A stretch of DNA of 64,000 nt, from the NCBI GenBank assembly GCA_041391745.1, contig JAWKNK010000001.1, positions 248,001 through 312,000 on the forward strand, given 5' to 3'. Numbering within the stretch: position 1 is the stretch's first letter; every line of letters begins with the position of its first letter. The position numbers were made by a program, and so were the translations under genes. This document shows, in pieces, positions 55,712 through 63,777 of this stretch. The stretch comes from JAIXWP01 sp041391745. Its GTDB lineage: Bacteria > Bacteroidota > Bacteroidia > Flavobacteriales_D > Sanyastnellaceae. Below the pieces are notes generated by a model. It was not told where the DNA came from and did no database searches. It saw only the letters and a program-made list of their open reading frames with translations.

Positions 55712-55809
55712 CGCTCTCTAAAGATGACATCCTGTCCGAACTTTTAGTGTGGTAAGATTGTTGTCAAAGGAAGCAACGAAAAAATAACTTTATTACAAAT
55801 TATACAATC

Positions 55810-56130
55810 ATGGCAGTAGAAATCACTGATTCAAACTTTGCAGATGTAGCATTGAACTCAGAAAAGCCAGTTATGATCGATTTTTGGGCTGAATGGTGCG
55901 GACCTTGCCGCATGGTTTCTCCAATCGTTGAAGAGATGGCTAACGACTATGCTGGAAAAGCAGTAATCGGAAAAGTAAACGTTGACGACAATCCAGACAT
56001 CAGTGCGAAGTTCGGAATCAGAAACATTCCAACAATTATCTTCCTTAAAGGCGGACAAGTTGTGGATAAGAGCGTTGGAGCAGTTCCAAAGAACGTTCTT
56101 ACTGAGAAGATTGAAGCACTTATCGGTTAA
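55810..56130 (+). CDS. trxA: Thioredoxin
   Basis: 106 residues, the classic size. Redox pair Cys30/Cys33 in DFWAEWCGPCRMV, buried Asp in MIDFWAEW, cis-Pro in IRNIPTIIFLKGG, and the C-terminal helix TEKIEALIG. Cytosolic general disulfide reductant, electron donor to ribonucleotide reductase and peroxiredoxins. Monocistronic, with its own promoter box and terminator; the leader of about 95 nt is unusually long compared with the very short leaders elsewhere in this window. Confidence 0.96.
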   Translation: MAVEITDSNFADVALNSEKPVMIDFWAEWCGPCRMVSPIVEEMANDYAGKAVIGKVNVDDNPDISAKFGIRNIPTIIFLKGGQVVDKSVGAVPKNVLTEKIEALIG

Positions 56131-56154
56131 TTTTACGATAAGTACAAAAAATTT

Positions 56155-56183
56155 AAAGCCCCTCATTGAGGGGCTTTTTTTTT
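56155..56183 (+). terminator. Terminator of trxA
   Basis: Ten-pair stem AAAGCCCCTC/GAGGGGCTTT with 3-nt loop ATT, followed by a T-run. Confidence 0.92.
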
Positions 56184-56280
56184 GTTCTTTCACCATATTT
56201 ACTGCACTTTTATTCGCATTTATCTAATGCCTCATTATTATTGGCATATTTTTTACTAGTACAATGAAAATTTTAAGATC

Positions 56281-56847
56281 ATGAAATCACTTAACATCAA
56301 ATCTCTTTTATTCTTCCTTGGATTAGCCCTCACTGTAGCTTCATGTTCGAAGTCAACCACAGCGGGAACCAAAGTAAAAGAGCCATTCACAGGAAATAAA
56401 TACGAAAGTTCAAATCGATACTTCAGAGCTGTTGGAAAAGGAACAAGTCAAGACGATAATATCGCAAAAAATAAAGCAGATCTTCAAGCGAAGAAGGAAT
56501 TGGCTCAGCAAGTAGAAACGCGCATGAAGGTGGTAACAGACCAATACCTCGCAGAAACAGAAACCAACAATGGCAGTGAGCTCAACGACAAGTTTCAAAG
56601 CTTAATTCGCGAGGTTACCAATACTCAAATCGCTGACTTGCGCAAAATTGGCGAGGAAAAGTATAAGGATACCGACGGGAAGTTTACCGTATACATTGCC
56701 TATGAAATCCATAAAAAGGATATGCTTCGATTTATGAAAAAGCAGGCGAAACTGGATGCCAAGATCAACGAGATCGAACGAAAGGCTATCGAGGAAATTC
56801 TGGATGAAGAAATCCAACGAATCGAAGCACTTGGCGACGGAGAATAA
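56281..56847 (+). CDS. LPP20-like lipoprotein
   Basis: 188 residues. Lipoprotein signal ending LALTVASCSKS, Cys21-22 region lipidated. The mature part is charged and helical, with YFRAVGKGTSQDDNIAKNKA followed by DLQAKKELAQQVETRMK, the layout of LPP20-type lipoproteins that have an N-terminal strand and an AxxxA helix. A long charged C-terminal helix (KAIEEILDEEIQRIEALGDG) could form a coiled coil. Function unknown, cell envelope. It stands alone between trxA and the FKBP gene. Confidence 0.72.
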   Translation: MKSLNIKSLLFFLGLALTVASCSKSTTAGTKVKEPFTGNKYESSNRYFRAVGKGTSQDDNIAKNKADLQAKKELAQQVETRMKVVTDQYLAETETNNGSELNDKFQSLIREVTNTQIADLRKIGEEKYKDTDGKFTVYIAYEIHKKDMLRFMKKQAKLDAKINEIERKAIEEILDEEIQRIEALGDGE

Positions 56848-56863
56848 AATGTGTCAAGCAATA

Positions 56864-56896
56864 AAAAAAGCCCCCTGAAAATTCAAGGGGCTTTTT
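56864..56896. terminator. Bidirectional terminator
   Basis: Stem AAAAAGCCCC/GGGGCTTTTT extended by TGAA/TTCA past a single mismatch, between the convergent lipoprotein and FKBP genes. Confidence 0.85.
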
Positions 56897-56913
56897 CTTT
56901 TAGATCTAATATC

Positions 56914-57594
56914 TTATTGTACTGGCTCAACATCAATCAATTCCACTTCGAAAATCAAAGTTGAATATGGTTGAATTTTACCTGTAGCACGTGCACCGTA
57001 AGCAAGATTCTGAGGAATGTAGAAAGTGTATTTTGCACCTTTCTTCATCAACTGAAGACCTTCAGTCCAACCTGGGATTACTTGATTCAAACCAAAAGTA
57101 GCTGGTTGTCCTCTGTCTACAGAACTATCGAATACTGTTCCATCGATAGTAGTTCCATGATAATGAACTGTAACGCGATCGTTTGCATCAGGTGAAATAC
57201 CTGATCCTTCTTGGTTTACTTTGTACTGAAGACCGCTAGCAGTTGTGATAACACCTGGCTTTGTTTTGTTTTCTTCCAAGTATTTTTCACCTACAACCTT
57301 ATTTTCTTCTCCTTTCTTCTCTGACATAAGTTGCATTTGAGAACGGATATACATTTCAGCAGTCTCAAGATCCATTTGGGCAACTGCTTCCATTTGCTCT
57401 TGAATACCTTTCATGAATGCATCATAATTTACATCATTCAAATCACTTTCAGAAAGGTTTGTTGCGATAGAAACACCTAATGCATATGAAAGTGAATCAG
57501 TGCTATTCTCAAGTTTAGCTGCACCTTTTCCTCCGTTCTTACATGAGGCTACAGAAATTGCCAGCGCTGCGGCAAAGAAGATTACTTTTTTCAT
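56914..57594 (-). CDS. FKBP-type peptidyl-prolyl isomerase, FkpA/Mip-like lipoprotein
   Basis: 226 residues. Lipoprotein signal with Cys in SVASCKNG. The N-terminal domain (about 30-115: SLSYALGVSIATNLSES, KGIQEQMEAV) is the dimerising helical domain of Mip/FkpA-type foldases; the FKBP domain follows with VTVHYHGTTIDGTVFDSS, VIPGWTEGLQLMKKGAKYTF, IPQNLAYGARATG and LIFEVELIDV. Catalyses proline isomerisation of envelope proteins. It is the third FKBP in this window and, unlike the two in the nrnA unit, has the canonical full-length domain. Confidence 0.93.
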   Translation of the reverse strand: MKKVIFFAAALAISVASCKNGGKGAAKLENSTDSLSYALGVSIATNLSESDLNDVNYDAFMKGIQEQMEAVAQMDLETAEMYIRSQMQLMSEKKGEENKVVGEKYLEENKTKPGVITTASGLQYKVNQEGSGISPDANDRVTVHYHGTTIDGTVFDSSVDRGQPATFGLNQVIPGWTEGLQLMKKGAKYTFYIPQNLAYGARATGKIQPYSTLIFEVELIDVEPVQ

Positions 57595-57627
57595 TTATTT
57601 ATTTGGTTCAATATTTAATTGGGGATG

Positions 57628-57635
57628 CGAACTTA
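57628..57635 (-). promoter_or_regulatory. Candidate -7 box of the FkpA-like gene
   Basis: Minus-strand TAAGTTCG, one mismatch (TTCG) from consensus, predicting a leader of about 30 nt. Confidence 0.4.
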
Positions 57636-57660
57636 GTTCGAAGTTTTTACATTTCTCAAT

Positions 57661-58437
57661 TTATCTTACAAAAACATATTCATTCTCAGTACTTAGAGCC
57701 TCGTCGAACCGATAGCCTTCCAAGTTGAATTCTTTCAATTTCTCGATATCAGTAATTTCATTATTAATGATATAATTGGCCATCAAGCCCCGAGCAAACT
57801 TGGCATAAGTCGCGATTACAGTTACTTTATCTCCTTTACGCTGTTTAAATTCACAATGGAGCACCCTCCGCTGAAGTGCATTTAAGTCAATTGCTTTAAA
57901 ATACTCCTTGCTCGCTAGGTTGACCAAGATTCCATCTTCCTCCAGGTCTTCTCTCAGGCATTGTCCCAACTTGTAATCCCAGAATTCATACAGATTTTTG
58001 TATTTCTTCAGCGGACTATAAGGAGTTCCCATCATCAAACGGTAAGGCTGAACCAAATCCATTGGACGCAATACGCCATACAAACCACTCAAGATGCGTA
58101 TATGACCGTGCGCCCATTTCAATTGATTAGGGCTTAGCTTTCTGGCAGATAAACCACGGTAAACCTCTCCTTCAAACAATAAAATCGCAGGAAGGGAATT
58201 CGTTCTATCTACTGGGACCGACCAATTTTTAAAGCGCTCTGCAGTTTGTAAACCCAGCTCTTTATTCATGTCCATCAGCTTGCACAGTTCTTCAACAGAA
58301 AATTTCTTCAGCTTTTTTACTAAGTACTCAGCTTCTTCCAAAAATACTGGCCGCGTCTGAATAAACTTGGCAAACCTTATTCTATCAGACATCAATTTCG
58401 CAGGTGAAAGCACTGCGATAAACTTCGACTTCATCAA
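57661..58437 (-). CDS. yaaA: YaaA family peroxide-stress protein (DUF328/UPF0246)
   Basis: 258 residues, cytosolic. Family features: VLSPAKLM near the N-terminus, the FEGEVYRGL segment, ILSGLYGVLRPMDLVQPYRL, MGTPY, LVNLASKEYFKAI, and ATYAKFARGLMANYII. In E. coli YaaA lowers free iron and protects DNA from hydrogen peroxide; the fold is a DNA-binding one. It overlaps the stop of the upstream SGNH gene by 4 bp (ATGA) and ends the minus-strand operon that begins at DUF3817. Confidence 0.92.
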   Translation of the reverse strand: MMKSKFIAVLSPAKLMSDRIRFAKFIQTRPVFLEEAEYLVKKLKKFSVEELCKLMDMNKELGLQTAERFKNWSVPVDRTNSLPAILLFEGEVYRGLSARKLSPNQLKWAHGHIRILSGLYGVLRPMDLVQPYRLMMGTPYSPLKKYKNLYEFWDYKLGQCLREDLEEDGILVNLASKEYFKAIDLNALQRRVLHCEFKQRKGDKVTVIATYAKFARGLMANYIINNEITDIEKLKEFNLEGYRFDEALSTENEYVFVR

Positions 58438-59723
58438 TACTGATTTTTAAATTCATCCAAATAATCACCGAAAGACCTACGAAAAGCATCAAACATCAGA
58501 TCTGCTTGCAATTCATATCCTGATCGAGTAAGGTGAATACGATCTCTCGCAGCAAGTTGAGCATCGCGCCAATCATCTATTGATCCGAGTCCACCCATAA
58601 TAGCAAAAAGATCATACACGGCAGCGTTGTGTTTCTCGGCCAAGCGCTGCATTGCTTCCTGAACTTTTATCGCATTTTTATTCGGATATTTTCTATTGTA
58701 GTAAGTGTCATTATTTGTGATAAAAATAAAACACACGTTGGGGTTGGCAGCTTCAATTTTCGAGATTATAGAATCATAGCGTGATTCATATAATTTATCG
58801 TCGAAATCAGATTGTGGAACATTCGCATCATTCACTCCGATACCAAAAAGTACCAAATCCGGTTGAAGTGTTTTCATTTGTTCTTCAAACAAACCACATC
58901 TCAAATAGCTGTAAGTTCCTGCTCCATTGACCCCTATTGGATTGTAAGAAATCCCAGGTTCTTCGCTTCCAAAATAAAATCCTTGAAAATCAAATTCTCC
59001 AGGTTGGTTACCTGGTCTTCGAATATGAATTTTGGCCGAACTATAAAACCTGTCAAATATGAATTCATCATATCCACCAACGTCTGAATGATTGTGTTCA
59101 ATAACATTCATCGTTGTGTCCATGTAAACGCCATATCCCTCTGAAGCTTGATAATAGATTTTGATTCTATCGAATGGATTCAAACTACTGTCTGCTGCTT
59201 GTGTGAATACTTCAATTGAAGCGATAGAGTCTGTTGTAACTGCCGCAATTCCAGAAACACCCCAATTGCATGAATGACTACTTACACTATTTCTACAGCC
59301 TGACCAGCTTCCTGTCCATTTGCAATTTATGCTCCATGGAGAATTGGTTCCCGCAAGTTTGAAAGGGAATACCAATCCCCTATCGCCTTGAAGTCCATAT
59401 GCAAGAGTCGAAAAATCTGTTCTTAATCGATCCGTTAGTGCTCCACCTTGCACGTGGCTTCCGCCCATGTGGACAATTGAAATTTTTCCCTCTCCTTCAA
59501 AAACCAATCTTTTCAATTTTTCAAAAAAACCATTGAAGCGAACTTCTGGGTGATAGATGTCCATATCATTGATTTCATATTGAATGAAATGATGTGTGCG
59601 CTGTGGTGAATGAAAACTAGGAAGTGAGAAATTCAAAGGTGGGCGCGTATTCCAGCTGAGCGAAACAAACGCCGCACCGATAATAAAAATGAGAATAAAA
59701 TATCTTAATCTGAATAAATTCAA
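58434..59723 (-). CDS. SGNH/GDSL-family hydrolase, membrane-anchored
   Basis: 429 residues. An N-terminal hydrophobic helix (LRYFILIFIIGAAFVSLSW) anchors it to the membrane with the enzyme in the periplasm. SGNH blocks: HMGGSHVQGG holds the nucleophile Ser (GGSH in place of GDSH, as in PG- or polysaccharide-deacetylase-like members), GIGVNDAN supplies Gly/Asn, and DRIHLTRSGY the Asp/His pair. Probably an acetyl-esterase on a cell-wall or exopolysaccharide polymer. No MBOAT acetyltransferase gene is adjacent. No ATG precedes the anchor in frame; TTG at 59723, 8 nt after the LOG stop, is the best start. Confidence 0.82.
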   Translation of the reverse strand: MNLFRLRYFILIFIIGAAFVSLSWNTRPPLNFSLPSFHSPQRTHHFIQYEINDMDIYHPEVRFNGFFEKLKRLVFEGEGKISIVHMGGSHVQGGALTDRLRTDFSTLAYGLQGDRGLVFPFKLAGTNSPWSINCKWTGSWSGCRNSVSSHSCNWGVSGIAAVTTDSIASIEVFTQAADSSLNPFDRIKIYYQASEGYGVYMDTTMNVIEHNHSDVGGYDEFIFDRFYSSAKIHIRRPGNQPGEFDFQGFYFGSEEPGISYNPIGVNGAGTYSYLRCGLFEEQMKTLQPDLVLFGIGVNDANVPQSDFDDKLYESRYDSIISKIEAANPNVCFIFITNNDTYYNRKYPNKNAIKVQEAMQRLAEKHNAAVYDLFAIMGGLGSIDDWRDAQLAARDRIHLTRSGYELQADLMFDAFRRSFGDYLDEFKNQY

Positions 59724-59731
59724 AACTAAAA

Positions 59732-60439
59732 TTAGAAATTTGGTTTGAGTAGGTAGTTTGAATAGAACTTATCGATTTCTTCAACGGCTTCTTCTGCTGT
59801 ATCAACTACTTTAAACAGGTGCATGTCTTCTGGACTAATATTTCTTTCTTGTTCAAGAAGTACTTTTTTAATCCAATCTACAAGACCATCCCAGAAACTA
59901 TGTCCTACCAAAATGATTGGGAAACGACCAATTTTATCCGTTTGAATAAGCGTTAAGGCTTCGAATAATTCGTCCATTGTACCAAATCCACCAGGCATTA
60001 CTACGAAACCTTGGCTGTACTTAATGAACATCACTTTTCTTACGAAGAAGTAATCGAAATTGATATCCTTATCGTGATCGATATAAGGGTTTGAGTGTTG
60101 TTCGAAAGGAAGTTTGATATTCAAACCAACACTCACACCATTCCCTTCATTGGCCCCTTTGTTACCAGCCTCCATAATACCAGGTCCACCGCCTGTGATC
60201 ACACCATACCCTCTTTGAGTAAGCAAGAATGCCACATCGCGAGCCATTTGGTAGTATGGGTTATCAGGCTTTGTTCTTGCAGATCCGAATATCGAAACAC
60301 AAGGTCCAATCGAACCCATTCTATCATATCCTTCAACGAACTCACCCATAATTTTAAAGATGGACCATGAGTCGTTACTCTTTACTTCGCTCCAAGAGCG
60401 TTGCTTAAATTTACTAGCAATTCTACTGTCTTTTTCCAT
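59732..60439 (-). CDS. LOG/TIGR00730 family Rossmann-fold protein
   Basis: 235 residues, cytosolic. The lysine-decarboxylase-like fold shows SIFGSARTKPDNPYY, TGGGPGIMEAGNKGANEG and the family motif PGGFGTMDELFE. LOG enzymes split nucleoside 5'-monophosphates to base plus ribose phosphate (cytokinin-activating in plants; nucleotide housekeeping in bacteria). It follows the HerA-like gene by 11 bp and precedes the SGNH gene by 8 nt. Confidence 0.9.
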   Translation of the reverse strand: MEKDSRIASKFKQRSWSEVKSNDSWSIFKIMGEFVEGYDRMGSIGPCVSIFGSARTKPDNPYYQMARDVAFLLTQRGYGVITGGGPGIMEAGNKGANEGNGVSVGLNIKLPFEQHSNPYIDHDKDINFDYFFVRKVMFIKYSQGFVVMPGGFGTMDELFEALTLIQTDKIGRFPIILVGHSFWDGLVDWIKKVLLEQERNISPEDMHLFKVVDTAEEAVEEIDKFYSNYLLKPNF

Positions 60440-60450
60440 AAGTAATTAGA

Positions 60451-62025
60451 TTAAAATCCGAACAGGCCCCCACCGCGTTTTTTCTTGGTGCTTCCTCCAA
60501 GGCCAAGCACACCGAGAAGTCCTCTAGCGACTTCACGCATCACGGTATTACCAACCTGTCGAACCATAGTGTTTTTAGACAAAGATTCAAGAACACTTCT
60601 CTCCTCTTTTTGTGTTGTTTTCTTTTTCGGTGCAGGAGCATCTACCTCTTCTTCTTCGGTTTGAGATCTTGCGTTTATCAATTTTGCATTGAGAATTTCA
60701 TATGCACTTTCTCTATCAATTTCTTCGTTGTATTTCGCCGCAATAAACGAATACTGAACTACTCTATCCAACTCCTCCGCACTTAGCACCCCCATTCTAC
60801 TCTTGGGTGCACGCAGGTGCGTTGCAGCAAGCGGCGTCGGCACTCCTTTTTCATTCAATGCTGTAATTAAGGCTTGTCCTATACCGATTGATGTGAGCAG
60901 TTCATCTGTTTTATAAAACTCTGATATCGGATAATTTTCCGCTGTCTTCTTAATTGCTTTTCTATCTTTTTCGGTAAATGCACGTAAAGCGTGTTGAACT
61001 TTCAATCCAAGTTGAGATAAAACCGCATCAGGAATATCGTAAGGATTTTGCGTGCAGAAATAAATCCCCACTCCTTTAGAACGAATCAATTTTATGATGG
61101 ATTCAATTTGGTCCAACAAGGCATCACTGGCTTCATTAAAAATCAAATGTGCTTCATCGATAAAGACACATAGCTTTGGTTTATCCATATCTCCAGCTTC
61201 AGGAAAAGTGGCATAAATCTCAGCGAGCATTTGAAGCATGAAGGTGGAAAAGAGTTTTGGTCTGTCTTGAATATCCGTCAATCTAACAACGGAAATCATG
61301 CCTTTTCCAAATTGGTCCAATCGTGTTAAATCAGAAACCTCAAATGATTTTTCACCAAAAAATAATTCAGCTCCTTGTGTTTCGAGCTCAATTATTTTTC
61401 GCATGATTGTTCCCACAGAAGCAGATGAAATTTTCCCATACTCCTTCTCTACTTCCGTTTTTCCTTCGTCGGTAACAAACTGCAATAATCTCTTAAAGTC
61501 TTTTAGATCAAGAAGTGGAAGATTATTGTCGTCTGCATATTTAAAAATGATTGCAACAATTCCTCCTTGCGTATCATTTAATTCTAAAATTTTCGAGAAA
61601 AGTACAGGTCCAAATTCGCTCACCGTTGCTCTTAAACGCGTGCCTTTTTCTTTTGAAAGAGAGAGCATTTCTGTGCTGCAACCTTCAGCGGCGTATGGAA
61701 TACCAATAGCAGCATGGCGTTCCTCAATTTTCACATTTGAAGTACCTGGCATTGCCAAACCACTTAAGTCTCCTTTCAAATCCATTACCAGTACTGGAAT
61801 TCCTTTACTGGCCATATTCTCAGCAATGATTTGCAAGGTGACTGTTTTACCAGTCCCTGTGGCTCCTGCAATCAAACCATGACGGTTCAATGTTTTCAGT
61901 GGAATATGTACTTGAGCGTCTTTCTGAGGCTCACCATCCAAAATTGCTGCACCCAAAGTGAGATAATCTCCTTTGAAAGTATACCCACTTTGAATATGTT
62001 GAACAAACGTTTCCTGACGACTCAT
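60451..62025 (-). CDS. HerA-like ATPase, DUF853 (YjgR) family
   Basis: 524 residues, cytosolic. Walker A HGLIAGATGTGKTVTLQ (about 50-66), Walker B KLCVFIDEAHLIF, the arginine-type segment of the RecA fold and QNPYDIPDAVLSQLG are typical of the DUF853 branch of HerA/FtsK-like ATPases. The last 90 residues form a Lys/Ala-rich linker and a glycine-rich tail (GLLGVLGLGG, GGGLFGF), also usual. Role unknown; DNA translocation or conjugation-like processes are suggested for relatives, but none is shown here. It ends the DUF3817 neighbour by 11 bp. Confidence 0.9.
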   Translation of the reverse strand: MSRQETFVQHIQSGYTFKGDYLTLGAAILDGEPQKDAQVHIPLKTLNRHGLIAGATGTGKTVTLQIIAENMASKGIPVLVMDLKGDLSGLAMPGTSNVKIEERHAAIGIPYAAEGCSTEMLSLSKEKGTRLRATVSEFGPVLFSKILELNDTQGGIVAIIFKYADDNNLPLLDLKDFKRLLQFVTDEGKTEVEKEYGKISSASVGTIMRKIIELETQGAELFFGEKSFEVSDLTRLDQFGKGMISVVRLTDIQDRPKLFSTFMLQMLAEIYATFPEAGDMDKPKLCVFIDEAHLIFNEASDALLDQIESIIKLIRSKGVGIYFCTQNPYDIPDAVLSQLGLKVQHALRAFTEKDRKAIKKTAENYPISEFYKTDELLTSIGIGQALITALNEKGVPTPLAATHLRAPKSRMGVLSAEELDRVVQYSFIAAKYNEEIDRESAYEILNAKLINARSQTEEEEVDAPAPKKKTTQKEERSVLESLSKNTMVRQVGNTVMREVARGLLGVLGLGGSTKKKRGGGLFGF

Positions 62026-62036
62026 CTTGAAATAAT

Positions 62037-62345
62037 TTACTTACTCAAATCTGCTTTCCTACCAAACACAATGCGCTCCAAAAAGAAAGTTGCAAAGGGC
62101 ACCAATGATGCCAATACAGCAACACCTGCTTTAACAAATGAAATCTTCTTGGTATTCCACACCATAAAAATTTCATACATGAACCATATGAATAAGAATC
62201 CATGTATCAATCCTGCAATTTTCACTGCAATAGGCAAATCGGCCATGTACTTTAATGGCATTGCTACAAAAAGTAAAAGCAAATATGAAATTCCTTCTAT
62301 GTGACCGGAGAGAAAGAAACTTTTTAATTGATCGTCCTTCGTCAT
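62037..62345 (-). CDS. DUF3817 integral membrane protein
   Basis: 102 residues, three hydrophobic helices: GHIEGISYLLLLFVAMPLKY (start), IHGFLFIWFMYEIFMVW, and VLASLVPFATFFLE. The GHxEGxSY motif is the signature of DUF3817 (also found at the edge of some transport proteins). Function unknown. First gene of the minus-strand operon leading to yaaA. Confidence 0.85.
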   Translation of the reverse strand: MTKDDQLKSFFLSGHIEGISYLLLLFVAMPLKYMADLPIAVKIAGLIHGFLFIWFMYEIFMVWNTKKISFVKAGVAVLASLVPFATFFLERIVFGRKADLSK

Positions 62346-62373
62346 TCTTTAACTATTAGGCTTCGAATATAGC

Positions 62374-62381
62374 AACTCGAA
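62374..62381 (-). promoter_or_regulatory. Candidate -7 box of the DUF3817-to-yaaA operon
   Basis: Minus-strand TATATTCG, the TTCG variant also seen for parE, gyrA and the FkpA-like gene; TTG lies 22 nt upstream, and the leader would be about 25 nt. Confidence 0.45.
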
Positions 62382-62419
62382 AAAGCCAATTCACAATTAG
62401 AATGGGAAGTTTCTAACAA

Positions 62420-63721
62420 TTACCTGCGCTTAAATCGCTTTTTAGTGGATTTTTTGGCAGCAAATTTCTTCGAAGGCTCGAATTTTTTCTTCTTTTCATG
62501 GAATGCCCCTTTAAAATCAGGATCTTCCAATCTTTTCTGACGGTCAATTTCACGCATTTGATCTTGAAACTCCTCGAAAGGCGTTTCATGAATATTAATT
62601 TGCTCTGGGACTTCCAATCGAGCGATATCCTGCTTAATCAAACTCTGAATTTTATCTACGTGATATTTTTCAGAAAAATCCATGAAGCTAATCGCCACTC
62701 CTGTTTTGAAAGCTCTTCCAGTGCGACCTATGCGGTGCACATAATCATCGTAATGCGTTGGAATATTGAAATTGATAACGTGTGAAACTTCCAATACATC
62801 AATCCCTCTGGCGCTCACATCTGTACTTACCAAAACGCGTACGTCGCCCGATTTAAAATCGTCAATGGCATTGATTCTTGCGTTTTGACCTTTATTGCTA
62901 TGAAGCATTCTGACTTCACCGATGTCCAATCTTTCGATATATCTTGCAATGTTGGTGGCTTCCGTTTTCGTTCGTACAAAAACAATTACCCTAGAAAATG
63001 CCTCATCGGTTTTTAATAAATGAACCAACAAGTCCAATTTCGCTCGAAAATTGGGCAATTCATAAATGAACTGCTCCACACTTTGAGCGGGAGTTGCAGG
63101 TGGAGTAACTTCAATTTTATGAGGAAAAAGGAGGAAATTTTCTGAAATACGCTCCACCTTCTCTGGAAACGTGGCAGAAAACAAAAGCTGCTGCTTTTTC
63201 TGTGGAATTTTTTCTTGAATATCTCTCAACTGAGGCCAAAATCCCATGTCCATCATGCGATCACACTCATCCAAAACGATATGTTTGATTTTCTTGGTTG
63301 GGATTTCACCTTTTGAATAAATTTCTAAAAATCGACCTGGTGTGGCAATGATTATGTCCACGCCCGCACTCAATTGAGCAATTTGAGCCTTTGGACCAAT
63401 ACCACCATACAAGGCAACTATTCGAATATCCGTGTACTTAGCTAAATCTCTTGCGGCTTTTTCAACCTGCACTACAAGCTCTTTTGTAGGTACGAGTATG
63501 AGGCAACGCACTTCATTTCCCTGAGCATATTTCAGTACTTGCAACAACGGAAGCAAGTAGGCCGCAGTTTTCCCAGTACCCGTCTGTGCAATTCCCACCA
63601 CATCCTGATTGGCCATTATCGGTGGAATAGCTTTGATCTGAATCTCTGTAGGATCCTGATAACCTGCATCTTCGACGGCATTCAGAAATTGTCTGGTCAA
63701 TTTTAAATCTTCAAACCTCAT
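62420..63721 (-). CDS. DEAD-box-type RNA helicase, RhlE-like, with DECD motif
   Basis: 433 residues. Q motif region FEDLKLTRQFLNAVEDAGYQ, motif I AQTGTGKTAAYLL, motif Ia PTKELVVQ, motif II VLDECDRMMDMGF (DECD in place of DEAD), motif III SAT, and motif VI HRIGRTGRA; the C-terminal tail is Lys/Phe-rich and basic, as in RhlE proteins that help ribosome assembly or RNA decay. The Ala-to-Cys change in motif II is the same as in the eukaryotic UAP56 group and is compatible with activity. Predicted leaderless: TATCTTTG lies 4 nt from its ATG. Confidence 0.93.
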   Translation of the reverse strand: MRFEDLKLTRQFLNAVEDAGYQDPTEIQIKAIPPIMANQDVVGIAQTGTGKTAAYLLPLLQVLKYAQGNEVRCLILVPTKELVVQVEKAARDLAKYTDIRIVALYGGIGPKAQIAQLSAGVDIIIATPGRFLEIYSKGEIPTKKIKHIVLDECDRMMDMGFWPQLRDIQEKIPQKKQQLLFSATFPEKVERISENFLLFPHKIEVTPPATPAQSVEQFIYELPNFRAKLDLLVHLLKTDEAFSRVIVFVRTKTEATNIARYIERLDIGEVRMLHSNKGQNARINAIDDFKSGDVRVLVSTDVSARGIDVLEVSHVINFNIPTHYDDYVHRIGRTGRAFKTGVAISFMDFSEKYHVDKIQSLIKQDIARLEVPEQINIHETPFEEFQDQMREIDRQKRLEDPDFKGAFHEKKKKFEPSKKFAAKKSTKKRFKRR

Positions 63722-63725
63722 GCGG

Positions 63726-63733
63726 CAAAGATA
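63726..63733 (-). promoter_or_regulatory. -7 box of the DECD helicase, 4 nt from the start codon
   Basis: Minus-strand TATCTTTG, then CCGC, then ATG. Predicts a leaderless mRNA. The divergent acyltransferase gene starts 57 bp away. Confidence 0.6.
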
Positions 63734-63750
63734 GGTCTTCGATTTTTATG

Positions 63751-63758
63751 TATTTTCG
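63751..63758 (+). promoter_or_regulatory. Candidate -7 box of the acyltransferase gene
   Basis: TATTTTCG (TTCG variant) with a predicted leader of about 16 nt before the ATG at 63778. Confidence 0.4.
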
Positions 63759-63777
63759 TCGTTTGACTTTTTAGATT

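Noticed and set aside
58434..59723. SGNH gene starting at an internal Met
   Set aside because: The first internal Met lies about 50 residues in and would delete the membrane anchor; TTG at 59723 fits the operon spacing.
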